Shown here: piece by piece, positions 8,615-16,069 of the stretch
Layout of the letters: each line of letters opens with the position of its first letter
How positions within the stretch are numbered: position 1 is the stretch's first letter
NCBI GenBank assembly: GCA_007135095.1
Contig: SLJO01000135.1
Span: 1 to 45,431, forward strand
Origin: Bacteroidales bacterium
GTDB taxonomy: Bacteria > Bacteroidota > Bacteroidia > Bacteroidales > PUMT01
Length of the DNA stretch: 45,431 nucleotides
Reading direction: 5' to 3'
Made by a program: the position numbers and the translations under genes
The notes under the pieces: model-generated
Database searches by the model: none
The model's input: the letters and a program-made list of their open reading frames with translations, nothing else
Told to the model about the DNA's origin: nothing

Positions 8615-9121
8615 TCATGTCTGCTCGGGTGAATATTCAGAAAAACTTTTATCAGAGTAAAGAATAACGATTTTTTCAATCTTTTTTGAATTATTTACAT
8701 TTGTAACTCCGGAATCGTTCGCAAAATTACTTTCGTAATCCTGACTCAGGGATTGTGTGGTTACATTTGTATCTGAATGGACAGTAGCATCCTTATCACC
8801 CAGGTCCGTAACGGGAAATGGTTGGGTATCCTCACCAGGAACTGCCTTTTCATCATGGTTACTGAAGGATTCCGGAATATTTTCCGAAAACAGGTTTCCC
8901 TGACTTACCTCCTGTTTAAACATGGCTCCTTTACCCAGGATCAGCCACTCGGCATTTAATGCGGGATAACCTGACAGTATTTTCTGTATGAAATCAAAAC
9001 CCGGTTTATTCCTGCCCGAGAGTATGTGAGAAATGCTGGAAGGTTGTACGCCTATAATCTCAGCAAACCTTGCTGATGACAAATGCTCCCTGTTTAAAAA
9101 TTTCAATAACCGGTCTTTCAT
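8615..9121 (-). CDS. XRE-family helix-turn-helix regulator
   Basis: A 168-residue protein. Residues 1-65 form a Cro/CI-type HTH: FAEIIGVQPSSISHILSGRNKPGFDFIQKILSGYP, with the recognition helix around SSISHILSGRNKP. Next comes NAEWLILGKGAMF, common in Bacteroidota regulators of this kind. Residues 70-145 are acidic and low in complexity. The end, KKIEKIVILYSDKSFSEY, is a short conserved tail seen in related regulators and may be an oligomerisation or effector segment. It is divergent from nagB across a 1.06-kb gap full of TTAC-N4-GTAA sites; two more such sites lie in its own 3' coding part. Regulation of itself and of nagB is inferred from this arrangement. Its leader is nearly identical to that of the NUDIX gene at the right end. 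Confidence 0.85.
   Translation of the reverse strand: MKDRLLKFLNREHLSSARFAEIIGVQPSSISHILSGRNKPGFDFIQKILSGYPALNAEWLILGKGAMFKQEVSQGNLFSENIPESFSNHDEKAVPGEDTQPFPVTDLGDKDATVHSDTNVTTQSLSQDYESNFANDSGVTNVNNSKKIEKIVILYSDKSFSEYSPEQT
8695..8772. promoter_or_regulatory. Two TTACATTTGTAA-type sites inside the XRE gene
   Basis: TTACATTTGTAA occurs exactly at 8695-8706, and TTACATTTGTAT at 8761-8772. Both lie in the low-complexity coding part of the regulator gene. They match the sites in the upstream gap. They could be operators or chance products of repeated Val-Thr-Asn codons. They also contain TACATTTG, which fits the -7 promoter consensus. Confidence 0.35.
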
Positions 9122-9175
9122 TCGTATAAATTATAGTTAGCAATTTGTTTAACAATGTATTACAAATTTATGATA
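9122..9175 (-). repeat. 54-bp leader repeat, copy A (before XRE gene)
   Basis: The 54 bases directly before the XRE start codon match 45378-45431, directly before the NUDIX start codon, at 50 of 54 positions (differences at 9124, 9140, 9152, 9159). The similarity runs from the ATG back through the -7 box and reaches the window edge in copy B. In copy A the leader contains the palindrome TTGTTAAACAA (9145-9155 on the other strand), placed about at the expected start of transcription. Confidence 0.9.
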
Positions 9176-9194
9176 CGGTTAATCTGCTTTTCAA
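9163..9194 (-). promoter_or_regulatory. Promoter of the XRE regulator gene
   Basis: On the minus strand TAAATTTG (complement of 9163-9170) is an exact TAnnTTTG -7 box. An ATTG (TTG complement of 9192-9194) lies 21 bases upstream, matching the Bacteroidota primary sigma-factor spacing. Transcription would start near 9156, giving a leader of about 35 bases. The palindrome TTGTTAAACAA sits at the predicted start, where a repressor could block initiation. Confidence 0.65.
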
Positions 9195-9355
9195 TCCATG
9201 GATCACCCATGATTTATTGACCTGCGGTCGATTTCACATGCATTATTTTGTCCCGTTTTGCAATAGTTTTTGGATGTGAAATTCATCTTATTTTGTCTGC
9301 CGAAGGCTGGTGGGGGTTTCATAACAGCAGTCTTTTATAAATAAAATAGAGCGAT

Positions 9356-9414
9356 ATACAAATGTAATGATTCTTTAATTAACATTTGTAACTTTGTTCG
9401 ATTTACATGTGTAA
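9356..9414. promoter_or_regulatory. Three operator-like TTAC-N4-GTAA sites in tandem
   Basis: Sites ATAC-AAAT-GTAA (9356-9367), TAAC-ATTT-GTAA (9380-9391) and TTAC-ATGT-GTAA (9403-9414) are spaced 24 and 23 bases apart, close to a whole number of helix turns. The arms are inverted repeats, the usual form of an XRE-dimer operator. The first two have one mismatch in one arm. Confidence 0.5.
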
Positions 9415-9644
9415 CCCGGCTGCCAGACCGGAATTACCTGTTTTTTCCTGTCCACACCCGGCATTATTATGACTGCAATTAACAAATATACCGTCTTTCC
9501 AGGGGTTACAGGAAGGAGGCCCGTAATATTCCTGATTTCTGACGCTGCAAGGAATTAACCTAAATTAATTGTTTATATAAATACATCAATTAATTGGTAA
9601 TAAGTTTATTATACTATATATATTTATCATTTTTATAAATTAAA

Positions 9645-9656
9645 TTACTATTGTAA
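9645..9656. promoter_or_regulatory. Operator-like site TTAC-TATT-GTAA
   Basis: An exact TTAC-N4-GTAA inverted repeat in the most AT-rich part of the gap. It belongs to the same set as the sites at 9356-9414 and 9742-9789. Confidence 0.4.
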
Positions 9657-9741
9657 CCTTTAATGGCTGTCAAATTCAATTAATACTTTAATAATATGTA
9701 TTTAACTAGCTGGTATTATGTTTACAATATAATATTTCCGC

Positions 9742-9789
9742 ATACATTTGTAATGCGTTTTCAGGACTAAATTTAGATTACGTTTGTAA
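9742..9789. promoter_or_regulatory. Two operator-like sites, possibly overlapping -7 boxes
   Basis: ATAC-ATTT-GTAA (9742-9753) and TTAC-GTTT-GTAA (9778-9789) lie 36 bases apart. Each includes a plus-strand match to TAnnTTTG (TACATTTG at 9743-9750, TACGTTTG at 9779-9786), so either could be a promoter reading toward nagB with an operator built into its -7 box. No clear TTG -33 element was found at the right distance. Confidence 0.4.
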
Positions 9790-10185
9790 ACAAGGAGTTA
9801 TTTTTATCCTTTCCTGGTATATCACTGACACGGCCCGACCGGTAAATCCTGTTTTCATTGATACCGGCATCAGTAAAAGTAGAATCAGGATTCAGGCTGG
9901 AGGCCGAAAAATAACCGTAACATACTGAAATGCAAAAGATTTCGTGCTAATATCAGTAGTTTTTATGCCCCTGGGAGGCCTTAAATCAAACTGAATGGAT
10001 AATTGTACACGGGAATTTACGCTGGCAGCCCATAATTCCAAGCATTGAAATTTAATTATGACTAAAAAAAATATTTTATAAAGTCGCACCTTATATGTAA
10101 TTTCACTTAAAAATAACTAAATTCATACCCTTAAATCCCAATTCCCGGTGCCCTGGATTCAAACACATTAAAATTTAATCTGATA

Positions 10186-12513
10186 ATGGAAAAATTAAAT
10201 CTCTCATCTGTCGAAAAAGCGTTTTTTGAGCAAAGCAGGAATAAAAGCATAGCCACACACATTCCATACATTTCTGTGGATAACTTTCCCAAGCTGGGAC
10301 TTTTTACGGCTCTCAGGTTCATCGAATGGGTTTCGGAAAACCCTCATGGAGTTATCAGCCTGCCAACCGGAAAAACCCCCGAATTTTTTATCAAATGGAC
10401 CCAGAGGATTGTCAACAACTGGGATGACAGACAGATACAGGAATTAAGAAGGGCATACGGACTGAATGCAGGAACCAAACCGGATTTCAGCAAGCTGCAG
10501 TTTGTACAGATTGACGAGTTTTATCCGATCAGCTCCTCTCAGCACAATAGCTTTTACCATTATGTGAAGGAATATTATATAAAAGGGTTTGGCCTGAACC
10601 CTGATAATGCGCTGCTTATTAACTCCGATGCCATTCCTTTGCCCGAAGGCAAGCATTTTTCAGAAATATTCCCTGACAACCGTGTTGATCTTTCTCTCAG
10701 ATACAAGGAGGCGAAAACCTCATTTGAGCACCTTCAGCAGAAGGCCGTTTTTGCAATAGACGACTGGTGTACGAAATACGAGAATGCAATCCAGGACAAG
10801 GGTGGAATAGGGTTTTTCCTTGGAGGAATAGGCCCTGACGGTCATATTGCATTTAATACCAGGGGGTCGGATCACCATTCCACAACCAGGCTCACTGCCA
10901 CAAATTTCGAAACCCAGGCAGTTGCTGCCGGCGACCTTGGAGGAATTGAGATTTCCAGGAACCGGCTTGTAATAACTATCGGGCTTCAGACCATCACCTA
11001 CAATCCCGATGCAGTTGCCATTATATTTGCCGCAGGTGAGGCCAAAGCTCCTGTGGTTAAAGATGCACTGGAAAATGAAAAATCAAATATTTATCCTGCA
11101 TCCTCTCTTCACCCCCTTAAAAATGCCAGGTTTTATCTTACCACCGGAGCCGCATCCATGCTGGAGAACAGCGTTGAACTGTTTTACAAGACAGGGGAAT
11201 GGACACATGACAAGACAGAAAGAGCCGTTATCGACCTGTGCAAAAAACTGGACAGGTACGGGCACCACCTGACCGTTGAAGATCTCAGGAAATGCAAATA
11301 CTGCAGCCTGATCCCCGGTCTTAACGAGAATACCGTACAAACGGTCATCGATTCCATTGTAGAAAAGATGCAAAAGGGCATGGAAGATGAACACGACCAG
11401 TCTTATTACCATACCGGACCTCATCACGATGACATAATGCTGGGCATCCTTCCCCACATTCACAGGCTTCTGCGTTACGAAAGCAATGTTGCTTATTTTT
11501 CGGTTCTCACCTCCGGGTTTACTGCTGTGACCAACCAGTTTCTCAAGGATGCACTCGAAGACACCAAAGGATTCCTGAACGACGGATTCATTCAGATGGT
11601 CAATTATCCTGATTTTTTTGAAATAGGGTACAGCCTCAAATGGGATAAGGATGTATATCACTTTCTCAATAAGGTGGCCTCTGGAGAACCTTTTGAGAGA
11701 CGAAGAGGACTGGCGCACAGGATAATAAGGGCTATTGTTATTATCTACAAGGTCAAAAACAGGCAGCAGCTCGTCGACCGGATAGATGACATTCTTTCCA
11801 TCCTTCATAAAAGTTATGACGGGGAAAAGAATCCTGCCGGTATACAGACTCTTAAAGGGATGATACGTGAATTTGAAGAAGAACTGGTTTGGGCACATTT
11901 TGGTATCCAGGTAAAAAACGTGCATCACCTGCGACTTGGCTTCTATACGGGGGATGTTTTTACAGCCCAGCCTGAAAGGGACAGGGATGTGAAACCAATC
12001 CTTAAAAAGCTCAAGGAGATAAATCCCACTGTTATCAGTCTTGCCTTTGATCCCGAAGGCAGCGGACCCGATACCCATTACAAGGTGCTTCAGGCAATTG
12101 CCGATGCAGTAAGGATGTGGCAAAAAGAGGCAGACCTTTCTGAACTCAGGATATGGGGTTACAGGAATGTCTGGTACAGGTTCCATCCCGCTGAGGCAAC
12201 CGTGCTCGTTCCGGTATCACTAAATGCCATGGCTGTTCTTGAGGATTCTTTCACAAACTGTTATTTAAGTCAGGTGGATGCATCCTTTCCAAGTTACCAG
12301 CATGACGGGAAATTCAGTGAACTGACCAAGAATACCTGGGTGGACCAGTTAAAGACCATACAGCTGCTGCTTGGCAAAAACTACTTTTACCAGAGCACCA
12401 GTCCCCGCATCAGGTCAACGCACGGAATGTTGTATTTCAGGGAAATGAATGTGGAAGAATTCCTTGACAACGCAAGGGAACTTGAAAAATCCATGGAAGG
12501 TATAAGTCTCTGA
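10186..12513 (+). CDS. nagB: Glucosamine-6-phosphate deaminase fused to PIG-L/LmbE-like domain
   Basis: A 775-residue two-domain protein. Residues 20-340 are a NagB domain: LPTGKTPE (59-66), QIDEFY with the catalytic Asp at 110, and GGIGPDGHIAFN with Asp218 and His220. The Glu that follows HIAFN in E. coli NagB (Glu148) is Thr225 here. Residues 405-775 look like a PIG-L/LmbE deacetylase: GPHHDDIMLG (411-420) corresponds to the zinc motif HPDDE, and a second conserved segment around LAFDPEGSGPDTHYK follows. NagB turns glucosamine-6-phosphate into fructose-6-phosphate and ammonia; the second domain may deacetylate an N-acetylated sugar. Such fusions are known in Bacteroidota. The gene is alone, downstream of the operator-rich gap. 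Deaminase confidence is high; the activity of the second domain is unproven. Confidence 0.9.
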   Translation: MEKLNLSSVEKAFFEQSRNKSIATHIPYISVDNFPKLGLFTALRFIEWVSENPHGVISLPTGKTPEFFIKWTQRIVNNWDDRQIQELRRAYGLNAGTKPDFSKLQFVQIDEFYPISSSQHNSFYHYVKEYYIKGFGLNPDNALLINSDAIPLPEGKHFSEIFPDNRVDLSLRYKEAKTSFEHLQQKAVFAIDDWCTKYENAIQDKGGIGFFLGGIGPDGHIAFNTRGSDHHSTTRLTATNFETQAVAAGDLGGIEISRNRLVITIGLQTITYNPDAVAIIFAAGEAKAPVVKDALENEKSNIYPASSLHPLKNARFYLTTGAASMLENSVELFYKTGEWTHDKTERAVIDLCKKLDRYGHHLTVEDLRKCKYCSLIPGLNENTVQTVIDSIVEKMQKGMEDEHDQSYYHTGPHHDDIMLGILPHIHRLLRYESNVAYFSVLTSGFTAVTNQFLKDALEDTKGFLNDGFIQMVNYPDFFEIGYSLKWDKDVYHFLNKVASGEPFERRRGLAHRIIRAIVIIYKVKNRQQLVDRIDDILSILHKSYDGEKNPAGIQTLKGMIREFEEELVWAHFGIQVKNVHHLRLGFYTGDVFTAQPERDRDVKPILKKLKEINPTVISLAFDPEGSGPDTHYKVLQAIADAVRMWQKEADLSELRIWGYRNVWYRFHPAEATVLVPVSLNAMAVLEDSFTNCYLSQVDASFPSYQHDGKFSELTKNTWVDQLKTIQLLLGKNYFYQSTSPRIRSTHGMLYFREMNVEEFLDNARELEKSMEGISL

Positions 12514-12578
12514 AAACATTATAAACCTGCTGCCTGACCCAATTCTGCCCTGTACCGTTCTTACGCACTGGCAAGCAA

Positions 12579-13523
12579 TCAGGCCGATTTTCTTTCTGCT
12601 GTTTTTTCAATCAACCATATAGTCAGGTACCCTGCTGCCATGAGCAAAATGGCAGTAGCAACCTCGGGCGTCAATGACTCGGGTATATACCTGTCATAGT
12701 TCTGTATTACGGGGGCTCCGTCAGGTTTGGTAACTATTATGCCAAGTTCATCTATTTTGTAAACAGGGTGTTTCCATGGCCACAGAATTATTAGGGAGCC
12801 GGCAATAAAGCCGGTCAGCAATGCCAGGGTCAGATCCCTGAACTTCCTGAAAATCCAGGAAAGTAAATGGGAAAATGCCAGTAATCCGCTCACAATCCCA
12901 ATAAAAACAGGTATAAGTATATCAAGTCTTATCTGATTGATCGCCTCAATTGCCACCAGTTCATAATTTCCCATCAGGATAAGAACAAAAGAACCTGAAA
13001 GACCTGGAAGGATCATACTGCATACAGCCACCATGCCGCTTAAAACAAGATAGAAAAAATTATCATTGCCCGTGGCAGGGGACATGAAGGATATCCAGAC
13101 AGCAAGCAGGATTCCGGCCAGGAAAATTGCAAAAACCGGGAATGTCCAGTTTTTTACGGTTTTTCCTACAAAATAGACGGATGCCACTATTAACCCGAAA
13201 AAATAAGCCCAAATATGAACAGGAAAATTATTAAAAAGCCAGGCCAGCACCCTCGCCAGGGTAAAAACACTCAGTACCCCTCCGCCAAAGACAGCAAGCA
13301 GGAACGGAAAATTGATGTGCGAGGAAAATGACCTGAACTTACCCTTCAGAAGGCAGGCTATAGCAATGTGATCTATAGACCTTAAAGAATGTATCATTTT
13401 TTCAAAAACCCCTGTTATAAGTGCAATGGTACCACCTGATACTCCAGGAATTACATTTGCTGCACCCATTGCGAACCCTTTTAATGAGAGAATAAGGTAT
13501 TCCCGGAAATATTTATACATCAC
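12579..13523 (-). CDS. DUF368 protein, undecaprenyl-phosphate translocase (PopT type)
   Basis: A 314-residue integral membrane protein with about 8-9 hydrophobic segments. The N-terminus carries the DUF368 signature GAANVIPGVSGGTIALITGVFE, and a second copy-like segment GMVAVCSMILPGLSGSFVLILMGNYE lies near residue 165, giving the internal pseudo-symmetry of the family. DUF368 (PopT) proteins recycle undecaprenyl phosphate across the cytoplasmic membrane for peptidoglycan and surface polysaccharide synthesis; this is family knowledge. It is the last gene of a probable three-gene operon, 49 bases after the phosphosulfolactate-synthase-like gene. An upstream GTG/ATG choice does not change the signature. 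Confidence 0.88.
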   Translation of the reverse strand: MMYKYFREYLILSLKGFAMGAANVIPGVSGGTIALITGVFEKMIHSLRSIDHIAIACLLKGKFRSFSSHINFPFLLAVFGGGVLSVFTLARVLAWLFNNFPVHIWAYFFGLIVASVYFVGKTVKNWTFPVFAIFLAGILLAVWISFMSPATGNDNFFYLVLSGMVAVCSMILPGLSGSFVLILMGNYELVAIEAINQIRLDILIPVFIGIVSGLLAFSHLLSWIFRKFRDLTLALLTGFIAGSLIILWPWKHPVYKIDELGIIVTKPDGAPVIQNYDRYIPESLTPEVATAILLMAAGYLTIWLIEKTAERKSA

Positions 13524-13572
13524 TTAATTAAAAATAGAAAATTCCCTGTTATCCCGGGCACATCAGAGGATG

Positions 13573-14334
13573 TTACCCGGTTATAAAGTCAGAAATGGTA
13601 TCTCCCCTGAGCCCGAGACGCAGTGCCTCCAGGGAAAAAACTTCATCGGGTGCAATATTGCCAAGATTAACATTTGCTCCAAACAACTTGATAAAATAAA
13701 CCTGCTGGCTTTTCAAGGGGGCTTCCCAGATAATATCATGTCCTTTGACATTATCTGAAATATTGCTGATTAGTCCGGTATTTGCAGAACCATCGGGATT
13801 ATATATTCCTATGGTTCCGCTTTCCCTGGCTTCAGCAATAACCTTCCAGGCGCCGGCCTGCAATTCGGTTTTCATCATGCTTACCCAGTCTTCCACAGGA
13901 ATGCTGACTCCTGCAAGCTTTGACCCGACTTCAGAGAGAACCTGCACATCGCCCGAGAGTATCTCGATGCACCGGAGCTTTTCATCATGGGCTATGGTGA
14001 CTGCACCATCAGATACTTCAGCAAGGTCCAGGTCATATCTGGAAATAAACTCACGGTACTGCTCGAACATACCGCGCATGTAAAAAATTTCAAAAAGAGT
14101 TCCTCCGAAATACGGACGAATACCACCCTCCCTGTAAACCTTCAATTTGGCTTCGAGTTCCCTGGTTATTAGTGCTGTTCCGAAACCAAGCTTCACAAAA
14201 TCGGTAAAGTCACCGGATGAACTTGCAAATTCACCGGCTTGCCTGACAGACAGCCCTTTATCCATCATCATTGTAATACCATCATTTCTTGGCTTGCCCG
14301 GACGGTCAGGCAGATGGGGTATATGGAAGTTCAT
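13573..14334 (-). CDS. Phosphosulfolactate synthase-like protein (ComA family)
   Basis: A 253-residue TIM-barrel-type protein. The N-terminus RPGKPRNDGITMMMDKG matches the ComA family signature, followed by DFVKLGFGTALI, RPYFGGTLFEIFYMRG and EVSDG. In methanogens ComA adds sulfite to phosphoenolpyruvate, making phosphosulfolactate for coenzyme M. Bacteria with this gene do not make coenzyme M, so the product may be another sulfonate, for example a precursor for sulfonolipids, or the enzyme may have a different substrate. Within a probable operon it follows the TPR gene by 54 bases and precedes the DUF368 gene by 49. The pairing with a lipid-carrier transporter is compatible with an envelope role but does not prove it. 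Confidence 0.82.
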   Translation of the reverse strand: MNFHIPHLPDRPGKPRNDGITMMMDKGLSVRQAGEFASSSGDFTDFVKLGFGTALITRELEAKLKVYREGGIRPYFGGTLFEIFYMRGMFEQYREFISRYDLDLAEVSDGAVTIAHDEKLRCIEILSGDVQVLSEVGSKLAGVSIPVEDWVSMMKTELQAGAWKVIAEARESGTIGIYNPDGSANTGLISNISDNVKGHDIIWEAPLKSQQVYFIKLFGANVNLGNIAPDEVFSLEALRLGLRGDTISDFITG

Positions 14335-14388
14335 AGGATTTACGGTTAGATTAGTACACGGGCAGCAGGAAATATTCTAGTGACTCAG

Positions 14389-15810
14389 CTATAATCTGTT
14401 TGAATCAAACGCCTTCACAAGCTTTTTAATATCCTTGTTCCTGGAAGCCCGTGGATAATAGGCAAAAAATTCCTTATGCTGATCATAATCAAGCGAAAGG
14501 GCTATCCTGAGGTGGTGATCAGCTTTTTCAAAATTGCTGTTCATAAGATGGTAGGCAGCAAGCCGGTAGTTGAACAGGGCATTGCCCGGGTTGATCCGTA
14601 TTGCTTCTTCCAGGGTGATTATGGCGTTGCTTTTACTTTTGATCACCAGAAAAGTTTCTGCCATATTAATCCATGAATCAGAATCCTGCGGGTCAAAATT
14701 AACCGCTTTTCGGTAGGCATTAATTGCATCATCAAAATCATTAAGCTTAAGGCGAACATTACCAAGGGAATACCAGTATTCCGGATTCTCAGGAAACAGC
14801 TCCAGTGCCTTTTCAATATGACGCAGGCTTTCCTTATAAGCCCCCTGGGAATACATAACCAGCCCCATCCCTATCCAGGCATCAGCATAATCAGGTTTGA
14901 TAATCAGGGCTTTACTATAATGCTCCAGGGCTTTGTCCCATTGTTCAAGTTTTTCATAGCATTCGCCCAGATAGCAGATAACCTGCTCATTATTATCTTC
15001 AAGGAAAAGCAATTCACCGTATACCTCAATTGCCGACTCGTAACTGTCGTTATTAGCCAGTGTATTTGCCTTGTTAAAGTAAGCAGAGGCATATTCGCTG
15101 TCCAGTGCAATTGCATAATCATATGCATCGATGGCCCTGCGGTAATCCTCCAGGCGGTTGTAGATCACCCCCATGTTGTACCAAACGTTTTCAGAAAACG
15201 GATCTATATCAAGAAACCTGTTATAGTAATCAAGCGCTTTCTCCAGCTGATCTGTCCTTTCATAACAATAGGCTATATCGTAAATATATGAAAGATTATC
15301 CGGCTCAAGTTCGTATGCCTGCATAAGGTACTTAATGGCTGTATTGAAATGATTCTGCTGTTCAAGCGCCATGGCAATATTGAACATTATTTCAGATTTC
15401 TCTTCACCGGTAAGCTGAATTGCCCTGTCAAACTCTCTTACCGCATCCCTGATTTTCCCAAGGCGAATTAATGCAAGCCCCTTTGTCAGATTTACTTCAG
15501 GGTTGCTTACCTCTATTTTTTCTATCGTTTTTAGAATTTTCAGTGATTCCAGGGGCTGGGCTTTTTCGATAAGTATAACAGCATTCTTTAACTGCACAAT
15601 TGTAGAGGAAGGGTGTTGTTTCAGTGCATGCTGCACTGCCCTCCATGCACGGTTGATTTTACCGAGGTTAAGATAATGATCGATAATTTCTTCAAATTCA
15701 ATTACATCAAAATAATATCCTGTACTGTTGGCACTTAACATATCCTCAAAACGCTTCACAAGATCTGCAACCCCGTTGTCATTGTAAAAACTATCTTTTT
15801 CTTCACTCAT
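14389..15810 (-). CDS. Tetratricopeptide repeat protein
   Basis: A 473-residue soluble protein made almost entirely of about 12 TPR units. Typical ones are AYCYERTDQLEKALDYYNRFLDID, NMGVIYNRLEDYRRAIDAYDYAIALD and GMGLVMYSQGAYKESLRHIEKALEL, repeated about every 34 residues. The N-terminal 60 residues are acidic and not TPR. There is no signal peptide, so it is probably cytoplasmic and a scaffold. It is first in the operon with the ComA-like and DUF368 genes. A possible -7 box TAATTTTG lies at 15830-15837 (complement), 20 bases before the start. No enzyme motif is present, and the partner is unknown. Confidence 0.85.
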   Translation of the reverse strand: MSEEKDSFYNDNGVADLVKRFEDMLSANSTGYYFDVIEFEEIIDHYLNLGKINRAWRAVQHALKQHPSSTIVQLKNAVILIEKAQPLESLKILKTIEKIEVSNPEVNLTKGLALIRLGKIRDAVREFDRAIQLTGEEKSEIMFNIAMALEQQNHFNTAIKYLMQAYELEPDNLSYIYDIAYCYERTDQLEKALDYYNRFLDIDPFSENVWYNMGVIYNRLEDYRRAIDAYDYAIALDSEYASAYFNKANTLANNDSYESAIEVYGELLFLEDNNEQVICYLGECYEKLEQWDKALEHYSKALIIKPDYADAWIGMGLVMYSQGAYKESLRHIEKALELFPENPEYWYSLGNVRLKLNDFDDAINAYRKAVNFDPQDSDSWINMAETFLVIKSKSNAIITLEEAIRINPGNALFNYRLAAYHLMNSNFEKADHHLRIALSLDYDQHKEFFAYYPRASRNKDIKKLVKAFDSNRL

Positions 15811-15829
15811 AATTTTATAGGATAAGGCA

Positions 15830-15837
15830 CAAAATTA
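15830..15837 (-). promoter_or_regulatory. Possible -7 box for the TPR/ComA/DUF368 operon
   Basis: TAATTTTG on the minus strand matches TAnnTTTG, 20 bases before the TPR start codon. No convincing -33 TTG was found at the right distance. Confidence 0.35.
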
Positions 15838-16069
15838 CAAATTATAATTGAGGCTCCTCGTTTTACGGGAAAATTCCGCTGATATTAACAGCCGCACATT
15901 TGAGATAAAAATACCACCTAATATTTATAAATTATCCAATTGCAAGATTTTTTTTTAACAAAATGTAAACATCATAAAGCGTATGTTTTGCATTTCACCT
16001 TAATTTTTGTATATTTATTATACAATCCAGCTATGATAAAATATACAACCCTTTAAAAAAAATAACAAA

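Larger units (their letters stand above)
9122..10185. other. 1.06-kb AT-rich gap between XRE regulator and nagB
   Basis: No convincing gene is present. The stretch 9540-9760 is especially AT-rich, with TA-rich runs around 9605-9645 and AATTAATT palindromes near 9563 and 9593. It holds six TTAC-N4-GTAA-like sites (9356, 9380, 9403, 9645, 9742, 9778) and the shared 54-bp leader at its left end. A 65-codon frame on the minus strand (9892-10089) starts with a hydrophobic segment but has no other support. The gap looks regulatory, or like the remains of a lost gene. Confidence 0.6.

Noticed and set aside
9540-9760. Replication origin in the AT-rich gap
   Set aside because: There are no DnaA boxes, no dnaA or other replication gene nearby, and no change of gene orientation that would mark an origin.
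9892-10089. 65-codon minus-strand frame with a hydrophobic start in the operator-rich gap
   Set aside because: It could be a small secreted protein, but codon pattern, length and lack of motif or promoter give no support, and the region is AT-rich.
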